Positions 7,382 to 14,020 of a DNA stretch of 14,020 nucleotides are shown here, piece after piece. The stretch is taken from assembly GCA_021823555.1 (NCBI GenBank), contig JAKANW010000019.1, forward strand, positions 1 through 14,020, in the 5' to 3' direction. Numbering within the stretch: position 1 is the stretch's first letter; each line of letters begins with the position of its first letter. The stretch comes from Chloroflexota bacterium (GTDB taxonomy: Bacteria; Chloroflexota; Anaerolineae; Anaerolineales; Villigracilaceae). A model generated the notes under the pieces. That model searched no databases. It was not told where the DNA came from and worked only from the letters and a program-made list of their open reading frames with translations. Position numbers and translations under genes: made by a program.

Positions 7382-8898
7382 TGCTTGGTCTCCGTGATGC
7401 CAGTGCTGACTACATCGCCTGGCTGCAAGCCGGACAGGACTTCCGCATTCACAAGATCCTGGAGGCCGATTTCAACGTTCTGGACCTCAAGCTTCCCGTT
7501 TCGCATAACGAACACAGCGTACTTTCCGGGTGCATACTCGTGCAAGGCATTGACGGACACAAGCGTGGCATTGGTGGCCTGACCCGCGATCACAGTGACC
7601 GACGCGCCCATGCCCATTAACAGGTCTGTCGAGGTGGGTTCCAGTCCGACCAGCCCGCTGACAACCGACGAACCAGAGGATGTATTCAGGGCGGGATCCA
7701 CTTCCACAACCTTGCCATTGAAGGTCTGGGTGGGCAGCGCGTCAAAGACGATGGTGGCAGCGTTCCCCACCTTGAACTTGTCGTAGTCTGTTTCATCAAC
7801 ATAGGTTTGGAGATAGAGCTTGTTCAAATCAGCCACGACCATGACGACGCTCGAACCAACGGTATCTCCCAACTGGGCGCTGACAGACATGACTGTGCCA
7901 TCGAAGGGTGCATATAGTTGGGTTGCCTTTAGATTGGCATCCGCGGTTTGCAAGTCGAGCTTGGCTTGTTCGAAGGTGTTCAAGTTCGCGCCGGTGGCGT
8001 TGCCAGGCACATCTTTGCCATTCAAGGCATCCAGGTACCATTGGTCTTCCTGCAAAGTTGCCTGTGCTACTTTGTAGGCTGCCCGCGCTGCGGCGATGTC
8101 TGCATCTGTAGGTGCTTGTACGGCTTTTGTCACTGTATGTGTGACTGCGTTGCGGGAAACAACTGTGAAGTTATTGGGTACATAGCTCTGGGTGTACCAT
8201 AACATGCGCCCGGCGAGACTTTTTTGATCGCCGGCCAGTTTGGCGGCCAAGTCATCAATTTGCTTTTGCTGGTCGCTGGTGGGGGATGAACCAGCCGCGG
8301 CCTTGGCTTGATCGAGGGCGGTTTGATCATCTGCTACGCGTTGTTCCCAGTAAAATATGTCTGGACTGATCAGGTACATCAGGTAATTTTTTGCATTGGT
8401 TATGCCGGATGTGGCAGTTGCTACAGCTTCCTCCGCGGTTGCAATCGCGCTGACGGAGGTCAACTGGGCCAGGTTGCGTTGGGCTTGCAGGTAGGCGGTC
8501 TGTTGTGTGGTGTTGTCCAGTTCTGCCAGCAATTGGCCTGCTTGAACTTTATCTCCCACTTTCACGTTCAGTTTTATCAATGTCCCGCTGGTGCCAAATC
8601 CGAGTGAGACCTGGTTGGCGGGTTCCAGCGTACCTGTGCCACTGGCGTTCAAGGAAATATCGCCTCGCCGCACGACTGTAGTTTGCAGAACAGCCTGGCT
8701 GGTGGTGGTGTGGGCCGGGAGGTAGGATAGTTCATAGTATGCCACGCCTCCTCCAATTGCCAGGACGAGGACGATCAAAACGATCCAGACTGTCCTTTTG
8801 GGTAGTTTCGAGAATATACGATTCTCTTTGAGCTTTGCGATGAAGGGCCATTTGGTGGGTTTTGCCCCTGTACTGGCGGACTTTGTTTCTGAAACCAT
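7378..8898 (-). CDS. Periplasmic adaptor (membrane fusion protein), MacA/HlyD-like
   Basis: The protein has 506 residues. I choose the ATG at 8896-8898 because AAAGGGA lies 7 nt upstream; an in-frame ATG 15 codons earlier has no ribosome site. Order: cytoplasmic basic N-terminus (1-35); one membrane anchor (about 36-55); first half of a lipoyl/biotinyl domain (about 95-130, VGDKVQAGQLLAELD); a long helical hairpin (about 131-325, Ala/Gln-rich); second lipoyl half (about 326-350, LYAPFDGTVMSVSAQLGDTV); beta-barrel (about 360-440); membrane-proximal domain (about 445-500, ending LQPGDVVSTGITETKQ). It would link the ABC permease to the cell exterior and stimulate the ATPase. It is the first gene of the efflux operon, after the promoter region 8948-9021, and overlaps the ATPase gene by 4 bp. 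Confidence 0.93.
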   Translation of the reverse strand: MVSETKSASTGAKPTKWPFIAKLKENRIFSKLPKRTVWIVLIVLVLAIGGGVAYYELSYLPAHTTTSQAVLQTTVVRRGDISLNASGTGTLEPANQVSLGFGTSGTLIKLNVKVGDKVQAGQLLAELDNTTQQTAYLQAQRNLAQLTSVSAIATAEEAVATATSGITNAKNYLMYLISPDIFYWEQRVADDQTALDQAKAAAGSSPTSDQQKQIDDLAAKLAGDQKSLAGRMLWYTQSYVPNNFTVVSRNAVTHTVTKAVQAPTDADIAAARAAYKVAQATLQEDQWYLDALNGKDVPGNATGANLNTFEQAKLDLQTADANLKATQLYAPFDGTVMSVSAQLGDTVGSSVVMVVADLNKLYLQTYVDETDYDKFKVGNAATIVFDALPTQTFNGKVVEVDPALNTSSGSSVVSGLVGLEPTSTDLLMGMGASVTVIAGQATNATLVSVNALHEYAPGKYAVFVMRNGKLEVQNVEIGLQDLVNAEVLSGLQPGDVVSTGITETKQ

Positions 8899-8947
8899 AT
8901 TGATTCCCTTTCGATCTTTGGGTAGGTATATGTAGTTAAACAAGAGC

Positions 8948-8989
8948 AGTATAGCGAGGCGATGTTAAGGTGGGGTCATAAAATTATGA
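8948..8989 (-). promoter_or_regulatory. Promoter and candidate operator of the efflux operon
   Basis: On the minus strand TATACT (8953-8948) is a good -10. The hexamer 17 bp upstream (ACCCCA) does not resemble a -35, which suggests an activator-dependent promoter. A perfect palindrome, TCATAA-aa-TTATGA (8976-8989), is centred about 41.5 bp upstream of the predicted start near 8941, the usual class II activator position. Which protein binds is unknown. Confidence 0.45.
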
Positions 8990-9002
8990 AGAAATTGTGT
9001 CA

Positions 9003-9021
9003 TTTTTTGTAACACAAAAAA
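9003..9021. repeat. Perfect inverted repeat between terminator and efflux promoter
   Basis: TTTTTTGT (9003-9010) and ACAAAAAA (9014-9021) form an 8-bp perfect inverted repeat around AAC. It overlaps the U-tract of the ligase terminator. It may be a second protein-binding site, centred about 71 bp upstream of the predicted efflux start, or only an AT-rich extension of the terminator. Confidence 0.5.
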
Positions 9022-9045
9022 GGGCCTCGCTATCGCAAGGCCCTT
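9016..9045 (-). terminator. Rho-independent terminator of the ATP-grasp ligase gene
   Basis: Read leftward, AAGGGCCTTGC (9045-9035) pairs with GCGAGGCCCTT (9030-9020), 11 pairs with one wobble, around a GATA tetraloop. A run of T follows directly (9021-9016). It begins about 19 nt after the ligase stop. This is a textbook terminator and insulates the efflux operon from ligase transcription. Confidence 0.93.
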
Positions 9046-9063
9046 GAGTTCAGTGATTCTTAT

Positions 9064-10203
9064 TTACTTCTTGCCGTTGGAAAGTGGGAGCGAGCGCGGC
9101 TCCAACATGCCCCAGCGACCGGCCCCCAGGTAGAGGATATCGAGGATCAGATCCTCATAGCGAATCCCCTCGGAAGCAGCTTGGAGACATAGGTCACTGT
9201 AGCCGGGTGTGAGACCAGGCAGGGTATTGATCTCCAACAGGCGCGGGTTGCCTTCATCGTCCAGTCGAATGTCTGTGCGTGAGACATCCAGTGCGCCCAG
9301 CATTTGGTGGGCGCGCAAGGCAAAATGTTTGAACTTCTTTTCCAACTCCGGGTCAAGTTGGGCCGGGCAGACGTAACCAGGAGCCCCTTCCTCGCCTACA
9401 CTCTTGGACTTTGCGGCCTGACTGTAGACGTTCGGCGTGACCGAGCGGCTGCTGTCCAGTTCAAGTACCGGGAAGCGGTGGAAACCATCTTTCTCATACC
9501 AGTCGGGGTTGCGGGAGTAAAGCTTTGCATCGGCGCGGCCCATGACGCCGACCGTGAACTCGCGGCCCGGCAGGAAGGTCTCTACCAGTGCAGGTTGTTG
9601 ATATGTGTTGACAATGTATTGGGCGCGTTCCCGCAATTCTTTTTCATTCTTGACAATGGCTTTTATATCCACGCCCATACCTGTTCCCTCGCGGGCCGGC
9701 TTGACGAAAAGTGGGAACTTGAGCTCGGGGCGGAGCGGTTCATCCCCCACGTTAAACTCCTGAAAAGGAGCAACGGGCAGCCTCCGGTCGCGCCAGATGC
9801 GTTTGGTCAGGGTCTTGTCGAGCGAGATGGCGTTTGTCAGCACGCGCGATCCGGTATAGGGGATCTGCAGCATTTCCAGCAGGGCAGGCACCTGTGCCTC
9901 GCGGGCATCCCCTCCCAGCCCTTCGGCGATGTTGAAGCATATATCCGGTTGTATTTTTTGCAGGGAAAATGGAAGGTTGGTATCCGCTTCAATGAAGACG
10001 GTATCGTGGCCGTCCGTCTCAATGGCGGCGCGGATGTGGTCAATCGTTTCGATATGGTCGAAATCGGCAAATGCGTCTGGCGGTACGCCCTCAGGTTTTG
10101 GCTGGCTTTCATCCTTGATGTTGGCCAGCACGGCCACGCGCCAATAACGTTTCATGCGGCGACCGGGAGGCTTTTCGCCTCCTGAGCCAAGTGAATCAGG
10201 CAT
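9064..10203 (-). CDS. D-Ala-D-Ala-ligase-like ATP-grasp protein
   Basis: The protein has 379 residues. Start ATG 10201-10203 has TAGGAG just upstream. ATP-grasp elements are clear: the LDKTLTKRIW helix (128-137), ATP-binding Lys168 with the glycine loop VKPAREGTGMGV (167-178), the ETFLPGREFTVGV strand (208-220), and Mg ligands Asp311, Glu324 and Asn326 (EINTLPGLTPGY). The family joins a carboxyl group to an amine through an acyl-phosphate. However, the usual Ddl N-terminal GGxSxExxVS motif is absent. HGxxGEDG is replaced by EGLGGDAR (94-101), the SSxG of the loop is TGMG, and the omega-loop YEAKY is QAAKS (262-266). It may therefore act on a different substrate than D-alanine. Residues 1-16 are an N-terminal extension. 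It is monocistronic, with its own promoter and a strong terminator. Confidence 0.88.
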   Translation of the reverse strand: MPDSLGSGGEKPPGRRMKRYWRVAVLANIKDESQPKPEGVPPDAFADFDHIETIDHIRAAIETDGHDTVFIEADTNLPFSLQKIQPDICFNIAEGLGGDAREAQVPALLEMLQIPYTGSRVLTNAISLDKTLTKRIWRDRRLPVAPFQEFNVGDEPLRPELKFPLFVKPAREGTGMGVDIKAIVKNEKELRERAQYIVNTYQQPALVETFLPGREFTVGVMGRADAKLYSRNPDWYEKDGFHRFPVLELDSSRSVTPNVYSQAAKSKSVGEEGAPGYVCPAQLDPELEKKFKHFALRAHQMLGALDVSRTDIRLDDEGNPRLLEINTLPGLTPGYSDLCLQAASEGIRYEDLILDILYLGAGRWGMLEPRSLPLSNGKK

Positions 10204-10248
10204 TTCGTACTCCTATTTTTTTTCTTCATTGGATATTAAACGCGGCGA

Positions 10249-10276
10249 AGTATAGCCCAAATTACGTAGAATTCAA
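10249..10276 (-). promoter_or_regulatory. Sigma-70 promoter of the ATP-grasp ligase gene
   Basis: On the minus strand TTGAAT (10276-10271) and TATACT (10254-10249) are 16 bp apart. Predicted start is near 10242, leaving a leader of about 40 nt before the ATG at 10203. Confidence 0.65.
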
Positions 10277-10346
10277 GAGGTGAAGTGTATTTTCCGGCGT
10301 TTCGATGTTCAGCGACGAATTTCTTAAGCGGGGCGACATTTGTAAC

Positions 10347-10375
10347 TGGACAAGTGCCATCCTTTCAGGTATTAT
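10347..10375 (+). promoter_or_regulatory. Sigma-70 promoter of the atpAGD operon
   Basis: TGGACA (10347-10352) and TATTAT (10370-10375) are separated by exactly 17 bp. Predicted start is near 10382, giving a leader of about 139 nt before atpA. The 317-bp divergent region 10204-10520 holds this promoter, the oppositely facing ligase promoter and the leader structures below; I see no gene in it. Confidence 0.7.
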
Positions 10376-10403
10376 TGGCACGCTTGTAGAAAATTACACA
10401 TGT

Positions 10404-10435
10404 ACCCGGATAAGACCCTTATCCGGGTTCTTGTA
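10404..10435 (+). terminator. Terminator-like hairpin in the atpA leader
   Basis: ACCCGGATAAG (10404-10414) and CTTATCCGGGT (10418-10428) form a perfect 11-bp stem with a 3-nt ACC loop. TCTTGT (10429-10434) follows, giving a short, interrupted U-rich tail. It lies about 22 nt after the predicted start, between promoter and gene, so it could attenuate transcription or stabilise the mRNA 5' end. Confidence 0.5.
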
Positions 10436-10442
10436 CGTAAAA

Positions 10443-10478
10443 CCTGAAACATGGGTCGGACTCGCGGCCTGAAACATG
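10443..10478 (+). repeat. Direct repeat CCTGAAACATG in the atpA leader
   Basis: CCTGAAACATG occurs at 10443-10453 and again at 10468-10478, 25 bp apart. The second copy runs into a TGCTGC-AAAA-GCAGCA hairpin (10477-10492), which ends 28 nt before the atpA start codon. Function unknown. Confidence 0.7.
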
Positions 10479-10520
10479 CTGCAAAAGCAGCAAATCCCCT
10501 ACTTCCGGCGTGGAGGCGAA

Positions 10521-12185
10521 ATGACGGACTTGATTAAGCAAATCACCGGTGATTTGCAAAAACAAATTGAGGGTTTTGAGCCAGAATACGGTGTCAGCGA
10601 TATCGGTACTGTGGTTGAGGCTGGTGACGGTATCGCGCGTGTGGAGGGTCTTGCCAATGTAAAAGCGCAAGAACTGGTCCAGTTTTCCAACGGGGTGATG
10701 GGAACGGCTTTCAACCTGGAGAAAGACAGTGTGGGTGTGATCGTGATGGGCGATTATTCAGGGATCACCGAAGGCACGACCGTGCGCGGTACGGGACGCA
10801 TTGCCTCGGTGCCTGTTGGCGATGCCATGATCGGTCGTGTGGTCAACGCTTTGGGTGAGCCGATTGACGGTAAGGGACCGATCGCGACCACAGGTTATCG
10901 TCCGATTGAGCGCATTGCGCCGGGTGTGATCGAACGCCAGGATGTGGACACGCCGGTTCAGACCGGTATCAAATCCATTGACACGATGATCCCCGTCGGC
11001 CGTGGCCAGCGCGAGTTGATCATTGGCGACCGCCAGACCGGCAAGACTGCCATTGCGATTGACACCATCATCAATCAAAGAGGTAAAAACCTGATTTGTA
11101 TTTACGTGGCGGTTGGTCAGAAGAAAGCAGCCGTCGCCCGTACCGTCGGTATCCTGGAACGTTACGGCGCAATGGAGCATACGATTGTCGTGGTAGCCTC
11201 CGCAGATGAATCGGCAGCCTTGCAGTATATTGCTCCGTACGCAGGTTGCTCCATTGGGGAGGAGTTCATGGAAACCGGGCGCGATGCGCTTGTGATCTAT
11301 GACGACCTTTCCAAACACGCCTGGGCGTATCGCCAGGTTTCCCTGCTCCTGCGCCGCCCGCCTGGGCGTGAAGCTTATCCCGGCGACGTGTTCTATCTCC
11401 ACTCTCGCTTGCTCGAACGCGCTGCCCGTCTTGCCAATAAATATGTCATCGTAAAGAAGGATTACCCGGAAGATGAAGCCGGCGTCAGAGACGGCGTGGA
11501 TGGCAAGGTGTATGCCGGACCACTTTCAAAGCATGAAGCCGATGAGGCCCGCAAGGCGATGAAAGGCGCTGACAGTTACAAGGTTGCCAGGGTCAAGGGC
11601 ACAGGCGGTTCACTGACGGCGCTGCCCATCATCGAAACCTTGTTGGGCGACGTATCTGCATATATTCCAACCAACGTTATTTCCATCACGGATGGACAGA
11701 TCTACCTGGAAGGCAACCTGTTCAATTCCGGTATTCGTCCTGCAGTGAACGTGGGTATCTCAGTCTCCCGCGTGGGCGGCGATGCGCAGACCAAGGCCAT
11801 GAAGCAGGTTGCAGGCCGCCTGCGCCTCGATATGGCTGCCTACCGCGAGTTGGCTGCCTTTGCTTTGATGTCCTCCGATCTCGATAAGACCACCCAGGCG
11901 CAACTCGGCCGCGGCCAGCGTATGCAGGAAATCCTAAAACAGCCGCAGTACGAGCCGATGTCGCTGGAGAATCAAGTGACGGTCATTTTTGCAGGCACCA
12001 ACGGTTTCGCCGATGGTGTACCTGTGGAGAAAATGGCACAGTGGCAGGCGGACCTTATCCGTTATATGGATGCCTCCTACCCCGAACTCGGAAAAGACAT
12101 CGTTGCCAAAAAGATGATCACTGACGAAACAAAAGAGAAACTGAACAAGGCTCTCGATGGGTTCCGCGCCGGCTGGCAGGCCTGA
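10521..12185 (+). CDS. atpA: F1-ATPase subunit alpha (with an internal insertion)
   Basis: This is the non-catalytic nucleotide-binding subunit of the F1 head, alternating with beta in the alpha3beta3 ring. I use the ATG at 10521 because GGAGG lies 5-9 nt upstream; an in-frame ATG 15 codons earlier has no ribosome site. Seen: N-terminal barrel (about 25-95, [10 protein letters not shown]), P-loop GDRQTGKT (169-176), [41 protein letters not shown] region (260-300), [12 protein letters not shown] (362-373), [13 protein letters not shown] (381-393) and arginine finger Arg417 in SVSRVGG. At 554 residues it is longer than the usual 500-515. Most of the excess is a hydrophilic insertion at about 305-361, between LLERAARL and GGSLTALP, where bovine alpha has only about five residues. 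It is the first gene of its operon, followed 26 nt later by atpG. Confidence 0.97.
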   Translation: MTDLIKQITGDLQKQIEGFEPEYGVSDIGTVVEAGDGIARVEGLANVKAQELVQFSNGVMGTAFNLEKDSVGVIVMGDYSGITEGTTVRGTGRIASVPVGDAMIGRVVNALGEPIDGKGPIATTGYRPIERIAPGVIERQDVDTPVQTGIKSIDTMIPVGRGQRELIIGDRQTGKTAIAIDTIINQRGKNLICIYVAVGQKKAAVARTVGILERYGAMEHTIVVVASADESAALQYIAPYAGCSIGEEFMETGRDALVIYDDLSKHAWAYRQVSLLLRRPPGREAYPGDVFYLHSRLLERAARLANKYVIVKKDYPEDEAGVRDGVDGKVYAGPLSKHEADEARKAMKGADSYKVARVKGTGGSLTALPIIETLLGDVSAYIPTNVISITDGQIYLEGNLFNSGIRPAVNVGISVSRVGGDAQTKAMKQVAGRLRLDMAAYRELAAFALMSSDLDKTTQAQLGRGQRMQEILKQPQYEPMSLENQVTVIFAGTNGFADGVPVEKMAQWQADLIRYMDASYPELGKDIVAKKMITDETKEKLNKALDGFRAGWQA

Positions 12186-12211
12186 GCGGGCGGAAAGACA
12201 AAGGATAACCA

Positions 12212-13099
12212 ATGGCTTCCGCTCGTGAAATGAGACTGCGCATCAAGAGTGTCAAGAATATCTCGCAGGTGACGCGCGCTCTTGAAACGGTAAGCGCCAG
12301 TAAAGTCCGCAAGGCTGTCAATGCTGTCACGGCCACGCGTTCTTATGCCACCAAGGCCTGGCAGGTGCTGACGCATGTTGCCGGGCAGCCTGGCCGCAAC
12401 AGCCTGCATCCGCTCCTGGTTGAGCGCAAATCGGTGAATAACTCATTGGTCGTTGTCATAACCGGCGACCGCGGATTGGCGGGCGCGTACAACTCCAATG
12501 TAATCCGTTTCACCGCTTCCCGCTTCGACCGAAATCCTGTTCCCGTTAAATATATCGCCGTCGGCCGCAAAGGCCGCGACCTGCTCGTCCGCCGTCGCAA
12601 AAAGGTGATCGCCGACTTCAGCAATCTGCCTGCCGCGCCCACTTTTGCCGATGTCTCTGCCATTGGCCATCTGGTCGTGGAAGAATTCCTGAAGGGCGAA
12701 GTGGATGAAGTCTATCTCGTCTACACGGATTTCATTAACATGGCTCGCCAGACCGCGACGGTCAAGAAACTCCTGCCGCTCGAACTTGCTGGGGAAGGGC
12801 GCGTGGAGGCTTTCGAGCGCCACAACGGGCCTGCCGCGGCGTATGAATATGAACCCGATCAGCGCGAGATCCTGGATCAAATCATCCCGCGTTTTACGGC
12901 CTTGCAAGTCTATCAGGCCATCCTTGAATCGCAGGCCAGTGAACACGCGGCCCGCATGGTCGCAATGCACAACGCGACCGATAATGCAAAAGAACTGGCT
13001 GGCGCTTATCAGTTGGAATACAACAAAATGCGTCAACAGACGATCACGAACGATATTCTGGATATTGTAGGCGGCGCGGAAGCGCTCGCCAAAGCATAA
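12212..13099 (+). CDS. atpG: F1-ATPase subunit gamma (central rotor shaft)
   Basis: The protein has 295 residues, the normal length. It forms the rotating coiled-coil shaft inside the alpha3beta3 ring and couples proton flow to catalysis. Conserved N-terminal helix MASAREMRLRIKSVKNISQV with TRALETVSASK (21-31), the Rossmann-like middle with GDRGLAGAYN (85-94), and the C-terminal helix SEHAARMVAMHNATDNAKEL (243-262) followed by YNKMRQQTITNDILDIVGGAEAL (270-292) are all present. The usual GDRGLCGGxN is GDRGLAGAYN here, so the Cys is absent. The start has AAGGA upstream. TAA at 13097-13099 lies 15 nt before atpD. Confidence 0.97.
   Translation: MASAREMRLRIKSVKNISQVTRALETVSASKVRKAVNAVTATRSYATKAWQVLTHVAGQPGRNSLHPLLVERKSVNNSLVVVITGDRGLAGAYNSNVIRFTASRFDRNPVPVKYIAVGRKGRDLLVRRRKKVIADFSNLPAAPTFADVSAIGHLVVEEFLKGEVDEVYLVYTDFINMARQTATVKKLLPLELAGEGRVEAFERHNGPAAAYEYEPDQREILDQIIPRFTALQVYQAILESQASEHAARMVAMHNATDNAKELAGAYQLEYNKMRQQTITNDILDIVGGAEALAKA

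Positions 13100-14020
<921 letters not shown>

Noticed and set aside
9304..10185. Long open frame on the plus strand (about 293 codons)
   Set aside because: It is antisense to the ATP-grasp ligase, whose motifs, ribosome site, promoter and terminator are clear; the plus-strand product shows no family features.
10400..10534. Small leader ORFs before atpA (15 codons at 10400; 28 codons from 10451 overlapping the atpA start)
   Set aside because: Neither has a convincing ribosome site and nothing in the peptides suggests a regulatory run of codons. Kept only as a note in the leader finding.
10758..11402. Minus-strand open frame of 214 codons
   Set aside because: It is antisense to the highly conserved nucleotide-binding domain of atpA, with no ribosome site or promoter evidence.

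Overview
The window is about 14 kb of ordinary-looking bacterial chromosome of moderately high GC. The protein set suggests a Chloroflexota bacterium, probably of the Anaerolineae: a MacAB-type efflux cassette with a Gly-rich lipoprotein, a D-Ala-D-Ala-ligase-like ATP-grasp protein, and an F1-ATPase cluster. That placement rests on family resemblance recalled from memory and is an inference. I see no insertion sequence, prophage, CRISPR array, tRNA or rRNA.

Layout. Positions 1-10203 are transcribed leftward (minus strand), and 10347 to the end is transcribed rightward. From left to right: (1) the first 66 codons of an ABC-transporter ATPase (1-198), with a consensus promoter at 273-300. (2) A polytopic membrane protein resembling GT-C glycosyltransferases (451-2361), ending in a terminator-like hairpin. 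(3) A two-component pair, histidine kinase (2516-3865) and OmpR-family response regulator (3869-4552), with an extended -10 promoter. (4) A four-gene export cassette read leftward: periplasmic adaptor (7378-8898), ABC ATPase (6668-7381), MacB/FtsX-type permease (5418-6653) and a small Gly-rich lipoprotein (4709-5398). (5) A Ddl-like ATP-grasp ligase (9064-10203), ending in an excellent rho-independent terminator. (6) A divergent 317-bp intergenic region, then atpA, atpG and the 5' part of atpD (10521 to the window end).

How the genes work together. The adaptor, ATPase and permease would form one inner-membrane ABC efflux or export machine. The lipoprotein and the kinase/regulator pair next to it suggest an envelope-stress or drug-responsive module. 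The atp genes encode the alpha, gamma and beta subunits of the F1 catalytic head. This cluster starts at atpA, so the Fo genes and delta must lie elsewhere.

Main points of interest. The permease gene is interrupted by a single in-frame TAG (6036-6038) with full homology continuing on both sides. The ATP synthase alpha subunit carries an insertion of about 52 residues before its GGSLTALP loop. The Ddl-like protein lacks recognisable equivalents of the three Ddl catalytic-triad residues while keeping the ATP/Mg site. The atpA leader carries a strong 11-bp hairpin between promoter and gene. Two perfect palindromes sit upstream of the -10 of the efflux operon. I found no clearly new multi-gene system.
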